Origin: JAGWRA01 sp035534615
GTDB taxonomy: Bacteria > Acidobacteriota > Vicinamibacteria > Vicinamibacterales > CAVVIG01
Direction: 5' to 3'
Assembly: GCA_035534615.1 (NCBI GenBank)
Contig: DATLRO010000036.1
Span: 1 to 46,073, forward strand
DNA length: 46,073 bases
Shown: positions 1 through 6,683 of the stretch, piece after piece
Layout: every line of letters starts with the position of its first letter
How positions within the stretch are numbered: position 1 is the stretch's first letter
The notes under the pieces: generated by a model
Told to the model about the DNA's origin: nothing
Databases searched by the model: none
Seen by the model: only the letters and a program-made list of their open reading frames with translations
Made by a program: the position numbers and the translations under genes

Positions 1-435
1 ACGCCGGACAACATCCTCGGGGTCTGGCACGACGGGACCGCGAAGTCGGCGGCGGCGTTCCAGGCGGCGCACGGCCTGGCGCCGACCGGCACGCTCGATC
101 TGGAGCTGTTCCACGCGCTCGGGCTGGACGAGCTGCTCGCGCAGCCGAAGCCGGCACGCGTCCTGATGCTGACAGACGCGCAGGCGCCGTTTGCCGGCGC
201 CCCCCTGGAGCTCGGGCCGGCGGCGGTCCGGCTGGTTCAACAGGCGCTCGCGAAGGACACCCGCCAGCTGGCGGTCGACGGCCACTGGAAGGAGGAGGAC
301 GTGAAGGCGCTCGGCGAGTTCCAGCAGACACGGCATCTCGAGCCGACCGGCGCGCTGAACCTCCGCACCATCCGGGCGCTCGGGTTTGCACATCCGCTGG
401 TCGATCTCGCGCAGGCCGGCGGCCCGCCATCGTGA
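1..435 (+). CDS. Peptidoglycan-binding domain protein (C-terminal part)
   Basis: The open frame enters from the left edge of the window and stops at 433-435, so only the last 144 residues are seen. Two copies of a PG_binding_1-like repeat are visible. The first (residues about 1-42 of the fragment) has the pattern AFQAAHGLAPTGTLD; the second (about 70-125) has FQQTRHLEPTGALN followed by a TIRALG helix. This repeat type is a small three-helix fold that in known families binds cell-wall peptidoglycan, so the protein probably acts in the envelope. The enzymatic or anchoring part, if any, lies outside the window. The next gene follows after about 90 bp on the same strand. The fold is fairly certain; the role of the whole protein is not. 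Confidence 0.75.
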   Translation, partial: TPDNILGVWHDGTAKSAAAFQAAHGLAPTGTLDLELFHALGLDELLAQPKPARVLMLTDAQAPFAGAPLELGPAAVRLVQQALAKDTRQLAVDGHWKEEDVKALGEFQQTRHLEPTGALNLRTIRALGFAHPLVDLAQAGGPPS

Positions 436-528
436 CCGGGGCACGGATCATGTGATACTCCTCACCCGAACACCGCCGGGCGTCCCGCTCTGCCGTTGCC
501 CGTCGCCCGAACCTGGCCGGAGGCGCAT

Positions 529-1065
529 ATGACCGTCGGCGCGGCGCAGCGCGAGATGCGGGAAGTCTTCAGCAACGGGTCGATCGGGCAGCTGGTCGCC
601 GGTGGAATCTGGCTGGCATCGGCGGCGCTGGCCACGTGGGGGACGAAGCCGCAGGCGATCGTCGTGCTCGTGGCCGGCGGCGCGTTCATCTACCCGCTCA
701 CGCAGCTGATCCTCCGCCTGCGCGGCCGGCGGTTCAAGGCGTCTTCCGACAATCCGCTCACGCCGCTGGCGCTTCAGGTCGCGTTCATCGTGCCGCTGAC
801 CCTGCCGATCGCGGGCGGCGCCGCGCTGCACGACATCAACTGGTTCTACCCGGCCGTGACGGTCATCGTCGGGGCCCATTACCTGCCGTTCGCCTCGCTG
901 TACGGCCTGCGCACGTACGCGGCGCTCGGTGCGATCCTCATCGCCTCCGGGCTCGGTTTCGCGCTGTTCGCTCCCCACGCGTTCGCGTGGGCCGGCTGGT
1001 TCACCGGCGCGGTGCTGGTCGCCTGTTCCGCCTGGCTGGCCTCGCTCAACCCGCACCCGGAGTGA
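529..1065 (+). CDS. Integral membrane protein, DUF7010-like
   Basis: This is a 178-residue protein with a short charged N-terminus (helix with EMREVF) followed by about six hydrophobic segments, which fits a polytopic inner-membrane protein. The segment GSIGQLVAGGIWLASAA near the N-terminus and the YPLTQLILR segment resemble the DUF7010 family of unknown function. The start is chosen at ATG 529 because GGAGG lies at 519-523 with a 5-nt spacer; an in-frame TTG at 496 has no ribosome site. It is followed after 10 bp by a lipoprotein gene on the same strand. No catalytic motif is seen and I do not assign a function. Confidence 0.7.
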   Translation: MTVGAAQREMREVFSNGSIGQLVAGGIWLASAALATWGTKPQAIVVLVAGGAFIYPLTQLILRLRGRRFKASSDNPLTPLALQVAFIVPLTLPIAGGAALHDINWFYPAVTVIVGAHYLPFASLYGLRTYAALGAILIASGLGFALFAPHAFAWAGWFTGAVLVACSAWLASLNPHPE

Positions 1066-1075
1066 CCCGCCCCGC

Positions 1076-1780
1076 ATGCGCGTCCCACGACGCCGGTGCC
1101 TCACGCTGATCGGCCTCGTCGCGTCCGTCTGCGTGGCGGCGAGCGGATGCGCGCGGCCGCAGACGACGTCGCGGGACGGGCTCGATCTGGCGTACCCGAC
1201 CGGCGTGACCGCGTACTTCATCCTCGGCTTTCTCGACGAGCCCTCGGGCCGCACGATCGTCGAGGGCGACGATCTCGTCGAGCGGCTCTTCTGCGAGGGG
1301 CCGGACAAGACTGCCGTGCTGACGCGGGAGCTGCGACGGTTCGCGCACGAGCAGGGGCTGGCGCCGGACATCCGCGTCGTGACGCGCCAACGATGCGTGA
1401 CCGAGGTCCGGTCGCCGTCACTGGCCTGGGCGGTGAACGGCCTGTACGTCGATCGCCGGCCGCAGCGGTCCTGGGTAACGGACGACGTCGGCGGGCGGCA
1501 CTTCATGACGAAGCTTTTTTCCGACCAGCGGCTGTTCCAGGGTGTCGATCGACGACTGAAACTGGCGTACCTGGCGGGCGCCTGGGTCCGGCATGGAGAC
1601 GGCGACTCGTATCGCATCACCAACGCGCAGCACAAGGTGAAGCTGCTGGTGGCCCTGCTCCGGGAGTCCGGCTGCGCGGACGTCCGCACCACGGTGACCC
1701 GCGGGCTCATCCCGCAAGTGACGACGATCGAGTTCCAGCCGACGCCGGAGGTGCGCGCGTGGCTGCATCGGCGCTGGTGA
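1076..1780 (+). CDS. Hypothetical lipoprotein
   Basis: The product has 234 residues. The N-terminus has the arginine cluster VPRRR, a hydrophobic stretch and a lipobox AASGC with the cysteine at residue 25, so it should be a lipid-anchored envelope protein. The mature part contains several scattered cysteines and no motif I recognise. The region around residues 110-200 is rich in basic and aromatic residues. ATG 1076 is the start because it places the signal peptide at the N-terminus; upstream in-frame codons would bury it. No good ribosome site is visible. It begins 10 bp after the membrane protein, so the two are probably co-transcribed. The function is unknown. Confidence 0.7.
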   Translation: MRVPRRRCLTLIGLVASVCVAASGCARPQTTSRDGLDLAYPTGVTAYFILGFLDEPSGRTIVEGDDLVERLFCEGPDKTAVLTRELRRFAHEQGLAPDIRVVTRQRCVTEVRSPSLAWAVNGLYVDRRPQRSWVTDDVGGRHFMTKLFSDQRLFQGVDRRLKLAYLAGAWVRHGDGDSYRITNAQHKVKLLVALLRESGCADVRTTVTRGLIPQVTTIEFQPTPEVRAWLHRRW

Positions 1781-1824
1781 GGGAAGGATGCACCCGAGCG
1801 ACTGGAGTGTCCGAAGTGACGCTG

Positions 1825-2805
1825 ATGTTCGACAACCGTCTCACACGACGCCTCGGCATCGACTGGCCGGTCATGCAGGCGCCGATCGGCAGTGCCACCG
1901 CACCGGCGCTGGCGGCCGCCGTGTCGAACGCCGGGGCGCTCGGGTCGCTGGCGCTGACGTGGCGCTCGCTCGAAGAGGCGGCGGCGGTCATCGCCGCGAC
2001 GCAGCGTCTCACGAGCCGCCCGTTCGCCGTCAACGTCGTCCTTGCCTGGCCGCAGGAGGCGCGTGTGGCGCTGGCGCTCGGCGCCGGCGTCAGGATCATC
2101 TGGACCTTCTGGGGCGATCCGGCGCCCTACGTGCCGCTCGTGCACGGCGCAGGCGGCCTGCTGCTGCATTCCGTCGGCTCCGCGACCGAAGCGCAGTCGG
2201 CGGCCGCGGCCGGCGTGGACGTGCTCGTCGCGCAGGGGGTGGAAGCCGGCGGGCACGTGCGCGGCACGACGCCGCGGTCCGCGCTGCTCGCCGCTGTGCT
2301 CCAGATCGCTCCGCCGATCCCGGTCGTGGCGGCCGGTGGTCTCGCGGATGCCGCGGACGTGGCGGCGGTGCTGGCGGCGGGGGCCGGTGCCGCCTGTCTG
2401 GGCACGCGGTTCGTGTGTGCGCGCGAAGCCAGCGTGGCGCCGATCTATCAGCAGCAGATCCTGGCGGCGGGGCCGGGCGCCACGGTGCTGACCCGGCTCT
2501 TCGACAAAGGGTGGCCCGACGCGCCGCACCGGGTGTTGCGGAACAGCACCGTCCGTCTGTGGGAGGCGGCCGGCAGCCCGCCGCCCGGACGCCGGCCGGG
2601 GGAGCACGATCGGGTCGCGACGGACGCGGCCGGCCGGCCGATCGAGCGGTACTCGGATACGATTCCGGCGCCGGGGGTGCTGGGCGACCTCGAGGCCCTG
2701 GCGCTCTACGCGGGCGAAGGCGCGGCCCGCATCGATCGGATATCATCCGCGGCGGAGATCGTCCGCGACCTCACGCGGCCGCTGCGCGGCGCGGATGCCG
2801 TCTGA
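1825..2805 (+). CDS. Nitronate monooxygenase / 2-nitropropane dioxygenase family
   Basis: This is a 326-residue FMN-dependent TIM-barrel oxidoreductase. Family signatures visible are the N-terminal PVMQAPIGSAT with AAAVSNAGALGSL, the segment VAQGVEAGGHVRG that carries the family's catalytic histidine, and the phosphate-binding VVAAGGLADAADVAAVLAAGA and CLGTRF. Such enzymes oxidise alkyl nitronates to aldehydes or ketones plus nitrite, although many members have other or unknown substrates, and FabK-type enoyl reductases share the fold. The start is ATG 1825; a GTG at 1816 is in frame and could also be used. A methyltransferase gene follows after 46 bp. The family is certain; the substrate is not. 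Confidence 0.88.
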   Translation: MFDNRLTRRLGIDWPVMQAPIGSATAPALAAAVSNAGALGSLALTWRSLEEAAAVIAATQRLTSRPFAVNVVLAWPQEARVALALGAGVRIIWTFWGDPAPYVPLVHGAGGLLLHSVGSATEAQSAAAAGVDVLVAQGVEAGGHVRGTTPRSALLAAVLQIAPPIPVVAAGGLADAADVAAVLAAGAGAACLGTRFVCAREASVAPIYQQQILAAGPGATVLTRLFDKGWPDAPHRVLRNSTVRLWEAAGSPPPGRRPGEHDRVATDAAGRPIERYSDTIPAPGVLGDLEALALYAGEGAARIDRISSAAEIVRDLTRPLRGADAV

Positions 2806-2851
2806 GGGAGACGCCGGCGGGGTCGGACGGGCCGGCACGAGTCATCACGCC

Positions 2852-3694
2852 ATGTCGGACTACACGCAAGGCATCAACGAGCACTACGGGTCGGTCGACC
2901 TCTGCGCGCGCATCGTCGCGGCCGTGCGGGCGGCGGGGCTCGATCCGGCGCGCGTGACGCGCGACAACCTGGGCACGTTCGACGAGTTCCATTCCGGCGG
3001 GCGGCCGTCGACGCGCGAGCTCGCCCGGCTGGCGGGCCTGAACGCGGAGATGGCCGTCCTCGACGCCGGCTGCGGGGTCGGCGGCCCCGCGCGGACGCTG
3101 GCCGCCGAGTTCGGCTGTCGCGTGACCGGGCTCGACCTGACCGAGCAGTTCTGCCGCGCGGCCGAGATGCTCACCGGGTGGGTCGGCCTCGCCGGCCGGG
3201 TCTCGTTCCGGTGCGGCAACGCCCTCGACATGCCGTTCGACGCGGAATCGTTCGACCTGGTCTGGTCGCAGAACAGCATGATGAACATCGAGGACAAGGG
3301 GCGGCTGTTCCGCGAGGTCGCGCGGGTGCTGCGGCCCGGCGGCCTGTTCGCGTTCGAAGCCGTGCTGGCCGGTCCGGTGCCGGGGATTCACCTGCCGACG
3401 TTCTGGGCCTCGTCGCCCGCGCTCAATTTTCTCGTGCCGCCCGGGGAAGTGCAGGCGCTGCTGGCGGCGGCGGGATTCAGGGTGCGCGACTGGATCGACC
3501 GGACGGCGGCGGGGCTGGAGCGGGCGCGCGAGCGGCGCGCCGCGATCCCGGACGAGGCGGCGGCGCCGCTCGGCCGCAGCGCGATTGTCGCGACCGACGT
3601 CGCGGCCAAGATGGCCAACTCGGCGCGCAACGCGGAAGAGGGCCACACCATCGCGGTGCAGGTGGTGTGCGTGCGAGGGGAGCGGTCGAGCTGA
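2852..3694 (+). CDS. Class I SAM-dependent methyltransferase
   Basis: The product has 280 residues with the Rossmann motifs of class I methyltransferases: motif I VLDAGCGVGGPAR near residue 72, the acidic end of strand 2 in VTGLDLTE, the NALDMPF segment, and FDLVWSQNSMMNIEDK with VLRPGGLFAFE. The fold resembles enzymes that methylate small molecules such as sarcosine or dimethylglycine, or sterol-type substrates, but nothing in the sequence fixes the substrate. The gene follows the nitronate monooxygenase on the same strand. Its TGA (3692-3694) lies inside a REP-like palindrome that spans 3690-3731. The family call is firm; the specific reaction is unknown. Confidence 0.88.
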   Translation: MSDYTQGINEHYGSVDLCARIVAAVRAAGLDPARVTRDNLGTFDEFHSGGRPSTRELARLAGLNAEMAVLDAGCGVGGPARTLAAEFGCRVTGLDLTEQFCRAAEMLTGWVGLAGRVSFRCGNALDMPFDAESFDLVWSQNSMMNIEDKGRLFREVARVLRPGGLFAFEAVLAGPVPGIHLPTFWASSPALNFLVPPGEVQALLAAAGFRVRDWIDRTAAGLERARERRAAIPDEAAAPLGRSAIVATDVAAKMANSARNAEEGHTIAVQVVCVRGERSS

Positions 3695-3738
3695 AGCGCG
3701 GCGCGAGGACGACGCGGGGCCGAGCTTCAGCGCGGCGC
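3688..3738. repeat. REP-like palindrome with 34-bp direct repeat
   Basis: GAGCTGAAGCGCGGCGC at 3688-3704 recurs as GAGCTTCAGCGCGGCGC at 3722-3738 (14 of 17 identical). The same stretch folds as an inverted repeat: GCTGAAGCGCGGC (3690-3702) pairs with GCCGAGCTTCAGC (3719-3731) with one mismatch and a 16-nt loop. It contains the stop codon of the methyltransferase gene. A 15-bp exact copy of the left arm occurs at 37361-37375, again at the 3' end of a gene. It could work as a terminator or mRNA 3' stabiliser. Confidence 0.65.
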
Positions 3739-3755
3739 TACGACGATTCCAGAAA

Positions 3756-3787
3756 CCCTGAGCCCTGAGCCCTGAGCACCGAGTTCA
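3756..3787. repeat. Heptanucleotide repeat, CCTGAGC type
   Basis: Three units of CCTGAGC (3757-3777) are followed by ACCGAGTTCA, which runs into the stop codon of the aminotransferase on the minus strand (3785-3787). Read on the minus strand the end is AACTCGGTGCTCAGGGCTCA, almost the same as AATTCGGTGCTCGGGGCTCG at 6617. It belongs to the same family as the array at 45784-45844. Confidence 0.65.
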
Positions 3788-4999
3788 GACCCGCACGCCG
3801 AACAGCGCCTTCATCGAGTCGAGCGCGCCGGCCAGCTCCTTGCGGTCGCGGGCGAAGCAGAAGCGGATGTGCCCCTCGCCGTGCTCGCCGAAGTCGGCGC
3901 CGGGGACGTTGCCGATCCGGCCGTGCGTGATCAGGTGCTCCGCCATCCGCCAGGAGATCGAGTCCCCGTGCCCCGGCAGCGCCTTGCCGGCCTGGCGGTA
4001 CTCGGGCGACGACTTCCACGCCGGATCGATCTTCACGAACGCGTAGAAGGCGGCCTTCGGCGGCTGGCCGGTGAAGATGCCGCCCAGCTCCGCGAGCCCC
4101 TGGTAGAACAGCGACCGGCGGGCGTCGAGCTCCTTCACGAAGCCGTCGATGCAGTCGCGCGAGCCCTGGAGCGCGCCGATGCCGCCGTACTGCACGACCG
4201 ACGCGACGTTGGCGGTCGTGTACGCGATCACCTTCTTCGCGCGCTCGCGGATCGTCGCGTCCTTCACCGCGACGTAGCCGAGCCGCAGCCCGGTCATCGC
4301 GTACGACTTGCTGTAGGTGTAGATCGGAATCGTCCGTTCGTACATCCCGGGCAGCGACGCCATGCTGATGTGCGCGGCGCCGTCGTACACCATGTCCTCG
4401 TACGCCTCGTCCGAGAAGATCCACAGGTCGCGCTCCCGCGCGATGGCGGCAATCCGCTCCAGGTCCGGCCGCGTCAGCAGGCCGCCGGTCGGATTGTTCG
4501 GCGTGTTGATGTACAGCGCCTTCGTGCGCGGCGTGATCAGGCGCTCGAATTCGTCGAGGTCGTACCGCCAGTCGAGCGACTCGTGCAGCGGACACGCCAC
4601 CGGAACGCCGTGCGCCGCGAGCACGTGGCCGACGGTCGGCGGCCACTCGGGATCCGGCACGACCACTTCGTCGCCCGGCTCGAGCAGCGCCTGCATCACG
4701 GCGTAGATGCCGTGCATCCCGCCGTTGGTCACCAGAATCTCCTCGGCGCTCTCGACCGGCGTGCCGTTGCGCTCGCGCAGCTTCGCCGCGATGAGCTCGC
4801 GCAGCTGCGGCAGCCCGTTCGTCTGGAGGTAGTGCGACCGGTTGTCCGCGATGGCCTTCGTCATCGCGGCCTTCACCGAGTCCGGCGCGTCGAAGCTCAG
4901 GTCGCCCTGATCGAGCCGGAAGGGATCCTTGACCGAGTACATCAGGTCGCGGATCAGCGTGATGCCGGAGAGCGGAACGGAATCGAGATATCTCGCCAT
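3785..4999 (-). CDS. PLP-dependent aminotransferase, class I/II
   Basis: This is a 404-residue fold-type I aminotransferase. It has TNGGMHGIYAVMQALLEPGDEV for cofactor phosphate binding, the NTPNNPTGG signature, SDEAYEDMVYDG with the aspartate that pairs with the pyridine nitrogen, TYSKSYAMTGLRLGY with the Schiff-base lysine at residue 231, and IRFCFAR near the C-terminus with the arginine that binds the substrate carboxylate. It resembles aspartate/aromatic-type aminotransferases but the substrate cannot be read from sequence. ATG 4999 is the first start that gives the usual N-terminal arm. No ribosome site is evident. A box CATAAT lies about 65 nt upstream on the minus strand (5064-5069). 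The stop codon abuts a heptad repeat. Confidence 0.88.
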   Translation of the reverse strand: MARYLDSVPLSGITLIRDLMYSVKDPFRLDQGDLSFDAPDSVKAAMTKAIADNRSHYLQTNGLPQLRELIAAKLRERNGTPVESAEEILVTNGGMHGIYAVMQALLEPGDEVVVPDPEWPPTVGHVLAAHGVPVACPLHESLDWRYDLDEFERLITPRTKALYINTPNNPTGGLLTRPDLERIAAIARERDLWIFSDEAYEDMVYDGAAHISMASLPGMYERTIPIYTYSKSYAMTGLRLGYVAVKDATIRERAKKVIAYTTANVASVVQYGGIGALQGSRDCIDGFVKELDARRSLFYQGLAELGGIFTGQPPKAAFYAFVKIDPAWKSSPEYRQAGKALPGHGDSISWRMAEHLITHGRIGNVPGADFGEHGEGHIRFCFARDRKELAGALDSMKALFGVRV

Positions 5000-5159
5000 G
5001 GCAGGTGCAGCCTCGCACGGAAGAAACGGAAGAAGATGACCGCGTCGCAGACGCCGAGCGTCAATTATGCCTCATCGGCCCGGTTCCGGCGCGGGGGACC
5101 GCGGCGGGCCTGCACGGGCGGCGCCGGCCCGGTGTCCCGCCCCGCCCGGGGAGACCGGA

Positions 5160-6017
5160 TCAGGCCGCGGTGACGCCGACGCGCTCGAGGACGGCCGCCA
5201 TCGTGGCCTGCGCCCGCGCGACCGGGAGGTTGCTGAGATAGACGCGGCGGATGCCCCGGTCCATCAGGGCCCGCAGCGTCCGCGCGCAGACGTCCTCCGG
5301 CGTCGCGCCGGCGGCGAACTCGCGGCCGAGCGCGAGCGCCGGCACCGGCAGGAAGCGGGACAGCGCCTCGAGCGTGCGGGCGTTCGCGCTGCGATAGAAG
5401 AAGACGCCGAAGAGGCCGGGCATCTGCAGGCCGCGCCGCGCCCCTTCGTTCAGGAACCGGTCGACCGGCGCCAGATCGTGGTGGGACACGATCTGCGTCA
5501 GGAAGAATTCGGCGGTGAACGCCGGGTCGGCGAGGTACTCCACCTGCCGGACGGGATCCGACGCCGGGTTGGCCCAGCCGCCGAGCACGAGGTCGGGCTC
5601 GCGGGCACGAATCATCTGGCGCAGCTGCCAGGCGTGCTCGACGCAGCGCGGCGTGCCGATGTGCCGGTCGCCGCCGAGCACGACGAGCGAACGGAAGCCC
5701 TGCTGGCGCGCGCGGTCGGCGTAGCCGAGACAGTAGTCGAGCGGGTGCTTGCACGTGAGGAACGGCACGATCCGCTCGAACGGGGCGTCGTCGCCGAGAT
5801 TGATCGTCAGGTGGCGCAGGTTGTCTTCCTCGCTCGCGCCGACCGCGCTGTCGGTCAGGAAGACGAACGTGTCCCGGCGGGTCAGGCGGCGGACGGCGTG
5901 ATAGGTGTCGATCCACGCATCCATGCCCTCGCTGCCGGCCAGTTCGGCCCGCGGCGGCCGCAGCTCCGCCGCGAAGACGGAGGCGTCCGAGTGCAGCGCG
6001 TCGAGCAGCGTCCCCAC
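5160..6017 (-). CDS. Methylenetetrahydrofolate reductase-like protein
   Basis: The product has 285 residues, close to the 290-300 of bacterial MetF. The N-terminus AAELRPPRAEL corresponds to the F-E-F-F-P-P strand of the family. It is followed by a DTFVFLTDSAVG strand, the VLGGDRH segment where MetF has LRGD, GGWANPASDPVRQVEYL, and AEFFLTQIVSHHDLAPVDRFLNEGARRG, which corresponds to the FAD-binding FxxTQ region. This supports a TIM-barrel flavoprotein of the MTHFR superfamily, though divergent enough that the reaction (5,10-methylene-THF to 5-methyl-THF) is not guaranteed. The start is GTG 6017. A TATACT box ends 6 nt before it and there is no ribosome site, so the mRNA may be leaderless. Confidence 0.72.
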   Translation of the reverse strand: MGTLLDALHSDASVFAAELRPPRAELAGSEGMDAWIDTYHAVRRLTRRDTFVFLTDSAVGASEEDNLRHLTINLGDDAPFERIVPFLTCKHPLDYCLGYADRARQQGFRSLVVLGGDRHIGTPRCVEHAWQLRQMIRAREPDLVLGGWANPASDPVRQVEYLADPAFTAEFFLTQIVSHHDLAPVDRFLNEGARRGLQMPGLFGVFFYRSANARTLEALSRFLPVPALALGREFAAGATPEDVCARTLRALMDRGIRRVYLSNLPVARAQATMAAVLERVGVTAA

Positions 6018-6023
6018 GCCTGA

Positions 6024-6029
6024 AGTATA
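6024..6029 (-). promoter_or_regulatory. -10 box TATACT, predicted leaderless start of MetF-like gene
   Basis: On the minus strand TATACT is followed by six bases and then the GTG start at 6017. Transcription would begin on or within a base of the start codon. No clear -35 hexamer and no Shine-Dalgarno sequence are seen. Confidence 0.5.
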
Positions 6030-6100
6030 CAGGGCAGGGGGACGAGGGGCCGGAGGGATGTGCGACGTGGGGCCTCGCGCGGGTGCCGGCCCGCCGGACC

Positions 6101-6565
6101 TCAGCGGATCTGCAGGGCCTGCCGCATCACCGGCAGCGACAGCCACAGCCGGATGCGGCTCATCAGGTCGGCCGCGGTGCGGTTGAACGCCCGCTGCCGC
6201 TCGTCCGGGGTCCCGGCGACGGCGGCCGGATCGGGAAAACTCCAGCGGAGGCGTTCCGGATCGCCCGGGAACACCGGACAGGTTTCGGCCGCGTGATCGC
6301 AGACGGTGATCACGTAGTCGAACTGCTGGCCGACGAACGGTTCCACCGGCTTGGGCGCCTGCCCCGCCATGTCGAGGCCGAACAGATCCTGAACGGCGCG
6401 CCGCGCCATCGGATGAATGTCCTCCTTCGGCGCCGTGCCGGCGCTCACGACCTCGATGCGGCCGCCCGACGCCTGGCGCAGCAGTGCTTCGGCGATCTGC
6501 GACCGGGCCGAGTTGCCGGTGCACAGGAACAGCACGCGCAGGGGATGTCCCGGGGTTGGTTCCAT
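6101..6565 (-). CDS. arsC: Arsenate reductase, thioredoxin-coupled (low-MW phosphatase fold)
   Basis: This 154-residue protein has the P-loop C-T-G-N-S-A-R at residues 15-21 and the two further redox cysteines C89 and C96 in VCDHAAETC, spaced seven residues apart as in the Staphylococcus aureus and Bacillus type (Cys10/82/89). The FPDPAA segment carries the general acid. Such enzymes reduce arsenate to arsenite in the cytoplasm with electrons from thioredoxin. No arsenite exporter (ArsB/Acr3), ArsR or ArsM is present in the window, so the gene is isolated. The start ATG 6565 is supported by a TAGTCT box 7 nt before it. The gene is divergent from a beta-CASP nuclease. A phosphotyrosine phosphatase role is possible, but the three cysteines favour ArsC. 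Confidence 0.85.
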   Translation of the reverse strand: MEPTPGHPLRVLFLCTGNSARSQIAEALLRQASGGRIEVVSAGTAPKEDIHPMARRAVQDLFGLDMAGQAPKPVEPFVGQQFDYVITVCDHAAETCPVFPGDPERLRWSFPDPAAVAGTPDERQRAFNRTAADLMSRIRLWLSLPVMRQALQIR

Positions 6566-6572
6566 CTCGACC

Positions 6573-6578
6573 AGACTA
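6573..6578 (-). promoter_or_regulatory. -10 box TAGTCT, predicted leaderless start of arsC
   Basis: TAGTCT on the minus strand is separated by exactly seven bases from the ATG at 6565, and no ribosome site exists. The same arrangement TAGTCT-N7-ATG occurs before the tetR gene at 30976. Confidence 0.55.
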
Positions 6579-6584
6579 TTTCAT

Positions 6585-6604
6585 ATATTCGCTCTGGCGT
6601 ATGT
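6585..6604. promoter_or_regulatory. Imperfect inverted repeat upstream of arsC (possible operator)
   Basis: ATATTCGC (6585-6592) and GCGTATGT (6597-6604) form an inverted repeat with 6 of 8 bases paired around TCTG. It overlaps the place where the arsC -35 region would be. It could bind an ArsR-type repressor encoded elsewhere, but the match to known ArsR sites is not convincing. Confidence 0.3.
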
Positions 6605-6616
6605 AACGGGTGGGTT

Positions 6617-6645
6617 AATTCGGTGCTCGGGGCTCGGGGCTCGCG
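6617..6645. repeat. Heptanucleotide repeat, CTCGGGG type
   Basis: AATTCGGTG is followed by CTCGGGG units (6625-6645, about three, the last one degenerate). It lies between the divergent arsC and beta-CASP genes. It matches the inverted complement of the repeat at 3756-3787 over about 25 bp apart from A/G changes, and the array at 45784-45844 in unit sequence. Confidence 0.65.
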
Positions 6646-6671
6646 GAGGTCGCGCGCTGGACGTTGCACGT

Positions 6672-6677
6672 TATAGT
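6672..6677 (+). promoter_or_regulatory. -10 box TATAGT, predicted leaderless start of beta-CASP gene
   Basis: TATAGT ends six bases before ATG 6684. No Shine-Dalgarno sequence lies between them. Confidence 0.5.
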
Positions 6678-6683
6678 GCTGGG

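Noticed and set aside
448..2607. A 719-codon open frame on the minus strand, and similar long antisense frames at 8284-10308, 13655-15409 and 18244-20484
   Set aside because: They lie opposite genes with clear protein families, are arginine- and low-complexity-rich, and arise because GC-rich codon bias removes stop codons in the antisense frames.
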